DNA of 8,193 bases, from NCBI GenBank assembly GCA_021107345.1, contig JAIOSX010000306.1:1-8193 (forward strand), given 5' to 3'. The notes beneath the pieces are model-generated. The model was given only the letters and a program-made list of their open reading frames with translations. It had not been told where the DNA came from and searched no databases. A program made the translations under genes and the position numbers. Shown here one piece after another: positions 1 through 6,442 of this stretch. Each line of letters starts with the position of its first letter. The first letter of the stretch is position 1. The DNA is from Candidatus Aegiribacteria sp. GTDB lineage: Bacteria > Fermentibacterota > Fermentibacteria > Fermentibacterales > Fermentibacteraceae.

Positions 1-321
1 CACGGATTCAAGGGGGAAGCGGATATCGATCATCAGCATGAATGCTTCCTGCAGCTCTCCGGCTACACGGGCATCAGCCACAAGCTGTCCCCGGTGTACT
101 TGTCCGTCAAAGCCGTAATAAACCACATCAATGAGAACCTGATTATCCAGTATCCACTGTGGGCACTCTTCACTGACCCCATTTATGGATTCACTGAATG
201 TCAAATCTGTATATGAGCTGCTTCCGGAAAGTGTCAGCGATGTACATACGAGCAAGACAAGACATATCACTCTTCGCGCATATCCTTTATATACCGGGTA
301 TTCCATAAACCCCTTCTTCAT
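1..321 (-). CDS. M15-type peptidase (D-Ala-D-Ala carboxypeptidase-like), N-terminal part
   Basis: The reverse strand encodes 107 residues running off the left edge. Residues 18-33 form a hydrophobic stretch after a basic KGYARR segment, i.e. a Sec signal peptide. No acceptable lipobox is seen: the Cys in LLVC follows Val. Residues 60-107 contain QVLIDVVYYGFDGQVHRGQL, then ADARVAGEL..AF and FPLESV. This matches the family pattern 'vtYwgFDGkvhtGeLvv..va..v..iF..l...gFPIe' of M15C/VanY-like peptidases, which cut peptidoglycan stem peptides or endolysin-type bonds in the cell envelope. The zinc ligands and catalytic Glu lie beyond the window, so activity cannot be judged. The start at 321 is the first ATG after an in-frame TGA (343-345). 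A GTG at 330 and an ATG at 306 are alternatives; the latter has an AAGGGG just upstream. The gene is divergent from the metallophosphoesterase. Confidence 0.75.
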   Translation of the reverse strand, partial: MKKGFMEYPVYKGYARRVICLVLLVCTSLTLSGSSSYTDLTFSESINGVSEECPQWILDNQVLIDVVYYGFDGQVHRGQLVADARVAGELQEAFMLMIDIRFPLESV

Positions 322-363
322 TTTGCTCACTATCCGTTTTTCTCAGTTTCTTCATATAAATCA

Positions 364-392
364 AGGATACCGTCCGAGATGTCCCCGGTCAA
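364..392 (-). promoter_or_regulatory. Sigma-70-like promoter candidate for the M15 peptidase
   Basis: Read on the reverse strand, TTGACC (387-392) is followed after exactly 17 bp by TATCCT (364-369). The boxes match the sigma-70 consensus 5/6 and 4/6. The expected start site is near 357, giving a leader of about 36 nt before the ATG at 321. The call rests on consensus match and position only. The 8-bp direct repeat TCAAGGAT occurs at 361-368 and 394-401, 33 bp apart, bracketing this promoter. Confidence 0.35.
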
Positions 393-412
393 TTCAAGGA
401 TGGACAACAGTG

Positions 413-418
413 AAGGGG
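413..418 (+). promoter_or_regulatory. Ribosome binding site of the metallophosphoesterase
   Basis: AAGGGG lies 6 nt upstream of the ATG at 425 and supports this start. No convincing -35/-10 pair for the rightward transcript was found between 322 and 424; only an isolated TATAAA at 355-360. Confidence 0.6.
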
Positions 419-424
419 TAATTC

Positions 425-1168
425 ATGCAAGTGTCGCAAGTGACGTCCGATCCCATAAAGGTGTACGCGATCAGCGATCTGCATCTTTCTCTTGCAAGCG
501 AGAAGCCCATGGATGTTTTTGGAGATCACTGGAAGGATCATCATCATCTGATTGAAACGAACTGGAGACAACTGATCACTGAAAACGACCTTGTGCTGCT
601 GCCCGGAGACCTCTCCTGGGCCATGACACTCGATGAAGCTGCAGAGGATATGAACTGGCTCGGCGAACTCCCTGGAAGGAAGATCATTACAAAGGGCAAC
701 CATGATTACTGGTGGTCATCTATTTCACAGGTCAGAAAAAAACTGCCGCCCGGTATAATTCCTCTTCAACATACAGCTTTCGATGCGGGAACCGCCGTGA
801 TTACAGGCACAAGAGGGTGGATCACGCCGCTTTCTGATGAATACGACGAAGAGAAAGATGAGAAGATCTACAGGCGTGAACTACACAGGCTTGGCCTGGC
901 TCTGGAATCGGCTGCGAAGCTAAGAACAGAAGGGAAACCACTTATTGTAATGCTGCATTATCCTCCGATTGTATCCGGGAGGGGAACGGAGTTCTCACGG
1001 ATGCTGTCAGATGGGGGTGCAGATGTATGTATATATGGTCATATTCACATGTCTCCCGGTAGCTGGCCTGAGGGGCTTGATATCGAAATAGAAGGAGTTA
1101 AGTATCTGATGGTTTCTGCTGATTATCTTAATTTCAAACCACTGGAACTGAGGATCGTCAACCAATGA
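425..1168 (+). CDS. Calcineurin-like metallophosphoesterase (COG1768-like)
   Basis: This 247-aa soluble protein without signal peptide carries the full set of binuclear-metal phosphoesterase motifs in order: D18-x-H20 (SDLHLS), G61-D62 (LLPGDLSWA), G91-N92-H93-D94 (KGNHDYWW), H178 (MLHYPP) and G205-H206-I-H208 (YGHIH). The residues after the first motif (KPMDVFGDHW) and the GDLSWAM and GNHDYWWSS wording resemble the COG1768 'predicted phosphohydrolase' group, whose substrate is not established to my knowledge. Length and the absence of extra domains fit that group. It is the first gene of a rightward unit: its TGA overlaps the next start codon as ATGA, so the ABC-F gene downstream is probably translated by coupling. 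All metal ligands are present, so it should be active. The superfamily is certain; the substrate (nucleotide, phosphoprotein or phospholipid head group) is not predictable here. Confidence 0.93.
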   Translation: MQVSQVTSDPIKVYAISDLHLSLASEKPMDVFGDHWKDHHHLIETNWRQLITENDLVLLPGDLSWAMTLDEAAEDMNWLGELPGRKIITKGNHDYWWSSISQVRKKLPPGIIPLQHTAFDAGTAVITGTRGWITPLSDEYDEEKDEKIYRRELHRLGLALESAAKLRTEGKPLIVMLHYPPIVSGRGTEFSRMLSDGGADVCIYGHIHMSPGSWPEGLDIEIEGVKYLMVSADYLNFKPLELRIVNQ

Positions 1169-3099
1169 TTGTAAACGCGTCAGCTCTCGGTATGAGATTC
1201 GGAGTCGAAGATATTTTCGAGAATGCCAGTTTTACAATCAATCGAGGTGACAGGGCTGCCCTGGTCGGCGTTAATGGTGCCGGTAAAACCACCCTGATAA
1301 AAATACTCACGGGAGAGCTTGAGCCTGCATTGGGCAATTTCCACATATCGGGCGGAGTAAGGATTGCCCACCTGCCACAGCAGATGAGCAGATTTCCTGA
1401 TGGGCCGCTGCTGGACACGGTTTGCATGGAAGCAGGTGAAGCCGCAAGGGCTCTTGAACAGATGCGTACGATCCACACATGCCTTGAGAATACTGATGAC
1501 AGAGGAGAGCAGAAACAGCTCCTTGATAAGCTGGCGGACGCACACGATATAGCTGACTCAACAGATGCTTTCAATATCAGGAACAGAGCAGAGAAAGTTC
1601 TTTCAGGTCTGGGATTCTCCATCAGTGATTTCGATAAACCCCTTGATCAATTCTCCGGCGGGTGGAGAATGAGGGGGCAGCTCGCGTCTCTTCTTCTTTC
1701 GGACCCCGACCTCCTTCTACTGGACGAACCTACAAATCACCTTGACCTGGAAGCAAGAATCTGGCTTGAGGAGTACCTCAGGAAATTCAGGGGTGCCGTG
1801 TGGGTGATTTCACATGATCCCGGATTTCTTGACCGCGTTGTGTCCCGTGTGTACGAGCTTGAATTCGGAGAGCTTTCCTCCTATACCGGTAATTATTCCT
1901 TTTATGAACGGAAAAAGAGTGAGGATATCTCCCGCAGGGAGAAGCAGGCAAAACACCAGGCTGAACAGATAGAGAAAATCACGCGGTTCATTAAGAGATT
2001 CAAGGCAACGGAAAGCAAGCGTTTTCAGGTACGCAGCCGTGAGAAGATGCTCGAGAAAATGGAAGTAATACAGACTCACAGAGATCCAGGGCACATGCGG
2101 CTGAGATTCCCTGATCCTCCAAGAAGCGGGAAAATAGTGGCTCGTCTTGAGGATGTGTCCAAGCGGTACGATCGTGCTGTTTTCAATAATGTGAACCTTG
2201 AAATACTCAGAGGCGAGCGAATTGGCATCGTCGGAAAGAACGGAGAGGGTAAATCAACTCTCTCAAGGATACTTGCCGGTGATGAAGATCCAACCGGAGG
2301 AAATCTCAAAATGGGATCTGGTGTTGAAACAGGCTTTTACACTCAGGAGGTAGACCAGGATCTGGACCCGGGACTCAGTCTTCTTGGTCAGCTGGCTGCA
2401 GTCAGCCCCTCAAGTTCGGAAAAAGAACTGCGAAGCATACTGGGAGGATTCCTTTTCACCGGAGACGATGTTTTCAAGAATACAGCTGTTCTCTCCGGCG
2501 GAGAGAAGAGCCGCCTTGCCCTTGCTCGCATTCTATTGAGTCCTGTCAACTTACTGATACTGGATGAGCCTACGAACCACCTTGATATCTTCTCCAGGAA
2601 TGTATTGTGTGAAGCCCTTGATAAGTATCCCGGCACACTGGTCCTTATCAGCCATGATGAGCAGCTTCTATCGGCCCTTGTGGAGAAGGTCTTCGAAGTT
2701 CAGAATGGTAGAGTCGATCTCTTTGACGGCTCTTTTGACTACTATCTGAGAAAGAAGCAGGAGCGGATTAGAAGATCGTTTGAATCGGGGAAGAGCGATT
2801 CAGCCTCCGGCAAGTCACCGAGAGAAGCAGAGAAGGAAAGAAAACGCAGGGAAGCTGAGTATCGCAAAGCTCTGTACGCAAGCCAGAAGAAAATCCGAAC
2901 AAGGATAAGCAGGATTGAAAGAAAACTGCTTCCGCTTGAGGAAAAACGGGAAGGACTTGAAGCTCTTCTGCAGGATCCTGAAATCATCTCTGACAGTGCC
3001 AGGCTGGTCGATCTTCAGAAAGAGCATGCTTACGTCTGTCAGGAGATCCTGGATTACGAGAAAGAATGGGACGAGCTTGCCGGCGAGATGGATACCTGA
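1165..3099 (+). CDS. ABC-F family ATPase (Uup/YdiF-like), ribosome-associated
   Basis: This 644-aa protein has two ABC ATPase domains and no membrane segment, the ABC-F layout. Domain 1 has Walker A GVNGAGKTT (35-43), signature QFSGGW (162-167), Walker B LLLLDEPTNHLD (183-194) and H-loop H217. A charged helical linker (about 245-320), corresponding to the P-site tRNA-interaction motif, follows. Domain 2 has Walker A GKNGEGKST (357-365), signature LSGGEKSRLALARIL (443-457), Walker B LLILDEPTNHLD (463-474) and H-loop H497. Residues about 526-640 are a Lys/Arg/Glu-rich coiled coil, as in the C-terminal arm of Uup and YdiF. Family members bind the ribosomal E site and relieve stalled or faulty elongation; some protect against antibiotics. 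Both catalytic Glu residues (188, 468) are present. The start overlaps the phosphoesterase stop by 4 nt; a GAGGA at 1150-1154 lies 10 nt upstream. The paralogue group (Uup, EttA, YfmR or resistance type) cannot be fixed by eye, so no symbol is given. Confidence 0.95.
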   Translation: MIVNASALGMRFGVEDIFENASFTINRGDRAALVGVNGAGKTTLIKILTGELEPALGNFHISGGVRIAHLPQQMSRFPDGPLLDTVCMEAGEAARALEQMRTIHTCLENTDDRGEQKQLLDKLADAHDIADSTDAFNIRNRAEKVLSGLGFSISDFDKPLDQFSGGWRMRGQLASLLLSDPDLLLLDEPTNHLDLEARIWLEEYLRKFRGAVWVISHDPGFLDRVVSRVYELEFGELSSYTGNYSFYERKKSEDISRREKQAKHQAEQIEKITRFIKRFKATESKRFQVRSREKMLEKMEVIQTHRDPGHMRLRFPDPPRSGKIVARLEDVSKRYDRAVFNNVNLEILRGERIGIVGKNGEGKSTLSRILAGDEDPTGGNLKMGSGVETGFYTQEVDQDLDPGLSLLGQLAAVSPSSSEKELRSILGGFLFTGDDVFKNTAVLSGGEKSRLALARILLSPVNLLILDEPTNHLDIFSRNVLCEALDKYPGTLVLISHDEQLLSALVEKVFEVQNGRVDLFDGSFDYYLRKKQERIRRSFESGKSDSASGKSPREAEKERKRREAEYRKALYASQKKIRTRISRIERKLLPLEEKREGLEALLQDPEIISDSARLVDLQKEHAYVCQEILDYEKEWDELAGEMDT

Positions 3100-3311
3100 A
3101 ACTGAGTACAGGAGATATCTGTTATTTAATTCCCTGGCGTGCTTTGAGTTGAACGATCATAGTGGTGTTCAAGCCCACATCTGTACTCTGATCGGCCTAA
3201 CCTAATAGCATCAACATCCCGAACTCCTTCAGGAGAGATGTCCGAACTGGATTACTCACTATATTAAAGTGATTCTTATCTTATCTGTTAGATTCATCCA
3301 GGAGGTATGCC
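3100..3311. other. Non-coding interval before the secreted protein gene
   Basis: No gene is seen in these 212 bp. They hold an inverted repeat TTGAAC (3149-3154) / GTTCAA (3167-3172) with a 12-nt loop and no T-run, so it is not a standard terminator. A nine-codon ORF (MSELDYSLY, 3238-3267) has an AGGAG only 2 nt from its ATG. A TATATT at 3260-3265 matches a -10 box 5/6 but has no good -35 partner. The promoter of the next gene is most likely here, but I cannot place it. Confidence 0.4.
3300..3306 (+). promoter_or_regulatory. Strong ribosome binding site of the secreted protein
   Basis: AGGAGGT is a near-perfect anti-SD match 5 nt before the ATG at 3312. It decides that start over the out-of-frame ATG at 3307, which is followed at once by a stop. 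It suggests high translation of the exported product. Confidence 0.75.
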
Positions 3312-5027
3312 ATGAAGGTTACTGCACTTCTTCTGTTCGTTATCGTGATTGCCGCGTCCGCTCAGTGGAGTTCAGACCCCGGAGTGAATCTGATGATCTC
3401 ATCCGGTACTGAGGATGAGGAAGCTCCCATGATCGCTCTGGGTACGAGCGGTGATTCATTCGTATCCTGGTCAACATGGACAGGCAGCGGATGGGACATG
3501 CGACTTCAACGGCTGGACCTTCTGGGTAATGCCATGTGGGGTTCTGATGGAATCCTTGTCCGGGATGGATATTCCTCAGGCCAGATATGTCTGTACGACC
3601 TGGTGACGGACCAGTCGGGCGCCGCAATTCTCACCTTCAGTGTCTGGTCAGGCTCCGGGTTCGTGGTGTATGCATACAGGATATCTCCCGACGGGGATAT
3701 GCTCTGGGGAACGGACGGGATACTTCTCTCGGATACCTCGTCTGCGACCTCCATTGCTACATTCGCGCAGGCCGTGCCGACCAGTTCCGGAGACGTGATA
3801 CTCTCCTGGTCGCTGATCCTGGCGCCTGATACCGCTTGTACTGTAATGCAGCGTATTACTCCGGACGGCAACCCGCTCTGGGGAGATGGGATAGTATTGG
3901 AATCTGACTCGACCGGGGTCTATTGCTGGGAAGCTGTATTGTGTCCCACGGGAACGGACGATGTCATTCTCGTCTACACCCTTTCTAACTATGAAGGGTA
4001 TGAAAAAAGGATATATGCCATGCGGTACGATGCGTCCGGTAACCCGGTATGGCCCAATCCCGCTGTGATATCGGAGAACGAGAACGTGCTTCAACAATGT
4101 ATACAACCGCCTCCGTATCCTGATGGTAATGGCGGCTTCTGCATCACATGGGAAGAGTATGATACGTCCGGGCTTATAATAAGCCTGGTACAGCATGTCA
4201 CCTGCGGTGGTGCCATCGCTATGAGTAGCGGCGGCGTGCCTGTCTCTACCATGGCTTCGAGGAATCACACCGAGCCCTATCTTTCGGTAGCTGAAGACGG
4301 TGAAAATATTTTCATCTTCTGGCGGGAGATGAACGAATTGGAGACCCAGGACGGGCTGTACGGCCAGAGAATGGATGCCAATGGTAACAGGTTGTGGACG
4401 GACAGCGGAATGACTTTTATCGGCCTTCAGGATGAGGAAATCGGTGAGATCTCGGTTCAGACCGCAGGGGATGATGCCGCGGTGTTCTACCTCGAGGCTA
4501 CCGCTGCTGGTAACGACAAAGCCTGCTGCATGATGGTGGACAGTGTGGGTGTTTACGTTTGGCCCTCGGAGAGGATTGAGATCTCAAATGTTGGATGCGA
4601 GCGGGAGCACTTCGTTGCAACACCACTTTGCTGGGGTCAGCAGTGGATCACCGTATGGGACGACGATAGAGGAGGGTACCAGTCAGTATTCGCGCAGAAT
4701 ACCAAGCTTGACGGGACACTGGGTACCGGAGGGCTGGGTATCGGAGGGCATACTTTTCCCGATCCTGGAGTATATCTGGGTGTTAGCAGGCCGAACCCGT
4801 TCTCCTCTGCTTCTACTGTTCCATTCTCACTTGCCAGTTCATCATTTGTGACTCTGGGGCTGTACGATACTTCGGGGAGGCTTGTACGTATGGTAGCTGA
4901 CGGCTTTTATCCGGCTGGGAACCACACTGTAGACATCAGTACCGGAGACATCCCTTCTGGAGTCTATATCCTTCGGCTTGATGCAATGGGAGAGACTGTT
5001 TCAAGGGCATGCGTGCTGCTTCGGTAA
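3312..5027 (+). CDS. Secreted repeat (beta-propeller-like) protein with T9SS-type C-terminal sorting domain
   Basis: This 571-aa protein starts with a Sec signal peptide: MK, a hydrophobic core at residues 4-15, and a likely cut at ASA|Q near residue 17. Residues about 45-475 are built of eight units of about 56-57 residues. Each has a hydrophobic strand with an aromatic residue (FVSWSTW, ILTFSVW, VILSWS, VILVYTL, FCITWEEY, IFIFWRE, AVFYLEA, WITVWDD) and then an R-x-D-x-x-G-N-x-x-W strand pair. Residues about 486-571 form a sorting domain with PNPF (494-497), YDTSGRLVR (518-526), SGVYILRL (549-556) and a basic last residue (VLLR). In T9SS bacteria this domain directs export across the outer membrane and surface attachment or release. 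There are 12 cysteines, an unusual number for such a protein. No catalytic motif is seen, so a binding or adhesion role is an inference. The gene appears monocistronic and is convergent with the mutase gene. Confidence 0.9.
   Translation: MKVTALLLFVIVIAASAQWSSDPGVNLMISSGTEDEEAPMIALGTSGDSFVSWSTWTGSGWDMRLQRLDLLGNAMWGSDGILVRDGYSSGQICLYDLVTDQSGAAILTFSVWSGSGFVVYAYRISPDGDMLWGTDGILLSDTSSATSIATFAQAVPTSSGDVILSWSLILAPDTACTVMQRITPDGNPLWGDGIVLESDSTGVYCWEAVLCPTGTDDVILVYTLSNYEGYEKRIYAMRYDASGNPVWPNPAVISENENVLQQCIQPPPYPDGNGGFCITWEEYDTSGLIISLVQHVTCGGAIAMSSGGVPVSTMASRNHTEPYLSVAEDGENIFIFWREMNELETQDGLYGQRMDANGNRLWTDSGMTFIGLQDEEIGEISVQTAGDDAAVFYLEATAAGNDKACCMMVDSVGVYVWPSERIEISNVGCEREHFVATPLCWGQQWITVWDDDRGGYQSVFAQNTKLDGTLGTGGLGIGGHTFPDPGVYLGVSRPNPFSSASTVPFSLASSSFVTLGLYDTSGRLVRMVADGFYPAGNHTVDISTGDIPSGVYILRLDAMGETVSRACVLLR
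3459..4724 (+). repeat. Eight tandem 56-57-residue units inside the secreted protein
   Basis: The aromatic strand motif begins at residues 50, 106, 162, 218, 276, 333, 390 and 445. The paired 'RxDxxGNxLW' element begins near residues 64, 120, 178, 235, 292, 349, 404 and 458. Unit 5 (SLVQHVTCGG) and unit 7 (CCMMVDSVGVYVW) are degenerate, and unit 8 lacks the Trp. The best-kept copies are RISPDGDMLWGTDG, RITPDGNPLWGDG and RMDANGNRLWTDSG. The DNA copies have diverged, so this is an old duplication rather than a recent tandem array. Confidence 0.75.
4767..5024 (+). other. T9SS type A-like C-terminal sorting domain
   Basis: Residues 486-571 show the order PNPF, a beta strand, Y-D-x-x-G-R-L-V, G-x-H-x-V (GNHTVDIS), then SGVYILRL and a terminal LLR. 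This is the usual pattern of T9SS type A sorting domains (Por secretion). FlgD-like Ig domains look similar, so confirmation needs a profile search. Confidence 0.75.
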
Positions 5028-5099
5028 TTCGTTCTACTTCACGTTGACGTACAGCTGCATCATTCCTTCAGGGAGTGGGTTGGCAATAGTTCTACGTAA

Positions 5100-6308
5100 T
5101 CACCTCTTGAACAATGCCCTGATGAATGTGTTACCCTCGATGGTCCCGAAGCTTCCGCTTTCAGCACTTGTTTCATCGTAACGCATGACATCGTCGGGAT
5201 TCTCTCCCGGACGGTATATCAGGAATGGCACAGGGTCATGGACATGAGTTCTGACATCGCATGGAGTTCCGTGATCCGGTGTGATGGCAATAGCGACATC
5301 TTCCTTCATCTTCTCCGTTTCCTCGACGATGAACCTGACCACTCGCCTGTCCAGATATTCAATAGTCCTGATCTTAAGGTCCACATCACCCTCATGCCCC
5401 GCCTCGTCCGTCGCTTCCACATGAAGGTAGACGAAATCGTAGTCACCTTTAAGTGCATCGATGGCAGCCTGGGCCTTGCCCTCGTAATTAGTATCATAAA
5501 GACCGGTAGCGCCTTCAACTTCGATAACATCCATCCCTGCGTAGATGCCAAGACCTTTCACCAGATCCACGGCTGAGATCACGGCTCCCTTTATCCCGTA
5601 CAGCTCGGTGAGAGTTTTCATCTCGGGTTTGTGACCGGGAGACCAGAACCAAACGGAATTAGCTGGGTCCTTCCCTTCAGAAATACGTTTCAGGTTGATC
5701 GGATGATCCTTCAGAATCTCCTGCGACTTCAGAATAAGGATGTTCAGCAGAGCGGCAGTTTTGTTACCTTCCGGTTCTGATACACTGATCATAACCTCAT
5801 CAAAATCTGTACCCGGTACATCGTGCGGCGGTGTACAGGAGATTCCATCGCTTCCATCCTTCAGAACGAACAGATGCCTGTAGCTCACGCCCGGATAAAA
5901 TACCATGGTGTCGGATCCCAGCTGTTCATTAAGTGTTTCGATAAGCTGATGGGATTCCTCTGTACTGATATGCCCTGCGGAGTGGTTTTTAATCTTTCCG
6001 TTCTCGATACAGATAAGATTGCATCTCATGGCAAGATCCGAGTACTCCAGCTCAACTCCCATACTGGCGGCTTCGAGTACACCCCTGCCCTGAAACACCT
6101 CAGCTGGATCGTAGCCCAGTACAGCAAGGTTAGCCACTGCGCTTCCGGGAGGCATACCGGGCGGCACAGTCACGAACTTTCCACACCTTCCTCTGGCGCA
6201 GAGTGAATCGATGTTCGGTATGTCGGCAACCATGAGTGGCGTTTTCCCCCCGAGGCTCTCAATGGGGCGATCAGACATCCCGTCTCCAAGAATGATGATA
6301 TATTTCAT
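5100..6308 (-). CDS. apgM: Cofactor-independent phosphoglycerate mutase, ApgM (archaeal-type) family
   Basis: This 402-aa cytosolic enzyme of the alkaline phosphatase superfamily interconverts 3- and 2-phosphoglycerate in glycolysis and gluconeogenesis. Visible metal and catalytic residues are D9 (ILGDGMSD), the nucleophile Ser candidate S56 (PPGSAVANLAVLGYDP), D301 and H305 (HVEATDEAGHEGD), D345-H346 (TPDHGTP) and H357 (HVHDPVPFLIY). The insert carrying GGKTPLMVADIPNIDSL and GRGVLEAASMGVEL is typical of the family, and the length is normal. I recall family members usually having Asp after the Ser (GSDVAN); here it is Ala57, which merits an alignment. The start at 6308 is chosen over an ATG 13 codons upstream (6347) because AAGGAG (6313-6318) sits 4 nt before it and family proteins begin M-K-Y-I-I-I. 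The gene is convergent with the secreted protein gene (72 bp apart, no clear terminator) and divergent from the DUF1576-like gene. Confidence 0.93.
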   Translation of the reverse strand: MKYIIILGDGMSDRPIESLGGKTPLMVADIPNIDSLCARGRCGKFVTVPPGMPPGSAVANLAVLGYDPAEVFQGRGVLEAASMGVELEYSDLAMRCNLICIENGKIKNHSAGHISTEESHQLIETLNEQLGSDTMVFYPGVSYRHLFVLKDGSDGISCTPPHDVPGTDFDEVMISVSEPEGNKTAALLNILILKSQEILKDHPINLKRISEGKDPANSVWFWSPGHKPEMKTLTELYGIKGAVISAVDLVKGLGIYAGMDVIEVEGATGLYDTNYEGKAQAAIDALKGDYDFVYLHVEATDEAGHEGDVDLKIRTIEYLDRRVVRFIVEETEKMKEDVAIAITPDHGTPCDVRTHVHDPVPFLIYRPGENPDDVMRYDETSAESGSFGTIEGNTFIRALFKR

Positions 6309-6329
6309 AGTACTCCTTTTCTTCTCCCG

Positions 6330-6358
6330 AAGATAATGCTGCAACATGGCCCGGCCAA
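6330..6358 (-). promoter_or_regulatory. Promoter candidate for the phosphoglycerate mutase
   Basis: On the reverse strand TTGGCC (6353-6358) and TATCTT (6330-6335) are separated by 17 bp, each matching the sigma-70 consensus 4/6. The start site would be near 6323, just ahead of the AAGGAG at 6313-6318, giving a short leader of about 15 nt. The 11-bp palindrome TGGCCCGGCCA (6347-6357) overlaps the -35 box and spacer. Confidence 0.3.
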
Positions 6359-6371
6359 CTGAACCATGGCG

Positions 6372-6400
6372 TTGACGGACAGGATTACCGGCGGTATTGT
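6372..6400 (+). promoter_or_regulatory. Promoter candidate for the DUF1576-like operon
   Basis: TTGACG (6372-6377) is followed after exactly 17 bp by TATTGT (6395-6400), matching the sigma-70 boxes 5/6 and 4/6. The start site would be near 6407, with a leader of about 36 nt to the ATG at 6443. Its -35 box lies only 13 bp from that of the divergent mutase promoter, so the two could influence each other. Confidence 0.35.
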
Positions 6401-6409
6401 GTCACACAA
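6397..6409. promoter_or_regulatory. Perfect 13-bp palindrome, possible operator
   Basis: TTGTGT-C-ACACAA is a perfect dyad centred at 6403. It overlaps the predicted -10 box and start site of the rightward operon, where a bound repressor would block initiation. No regulator gene is visible in the window, so the cognate factor is unknown. Confidence 0.35.
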
Positions 6410-6442
6410 AGAAAAAGATGCCCGGATGATTTTCCTGTTGAC

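Noticed and set aside
3149..3172. Inverted repeat TTGAAC/GTTCAA as a terminator after the ABC-F gene.
   Set aside because: The stem is only 6 bp, AT-rich, with a 12-nt loop and no T-tract; it does not look like an intrinsic terminator.
3238..3267. Nine-codon ORF MSELDYSLY as a leader peptide upstream of the secreted protein.
   Set aside because: The AGGAG is only 2 nt from the ATG, there is no regulatory codon run, and no attenuator hairpin follows.
3648..4268. 206-codon open frame on the reverse strand inside the secreted protein gene.
   Set aside because: It lies wholly within a well-supported gene, is Arg/His-rich with no recognisable domain, and has no ribosome binding site of note; it is a shadow frame.
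5028..5099. Bidirectional terminator between the convergent secreted-protein and mutase genes.
   Set aside because: Only a trivial ACGT-TG-ACGT dyad is present; there is no GC-rich stem with flanking T-run.
5034..5102. In-frame extension of the mutase past its TGA: 21 further codons ending LPEGMMQLYVNVK before a TAG, suggesting stop readthrough or recoding.
   Set aside because: The mutase already has normal family length, other genes in the window use TGA as stop (e.g. the phosphoesterase and ABC-F), and a 63-nt open stretch is expected by chance.
6309..6347. Longer mutase start at 6347 (13 extra residues MLQHYLREKKRST).
   Set aside because: The 6308 ATG has a well-placed AAGGAG and matches the usual family N-terminus; the extension would also place the candidate promoter inside the coding region.
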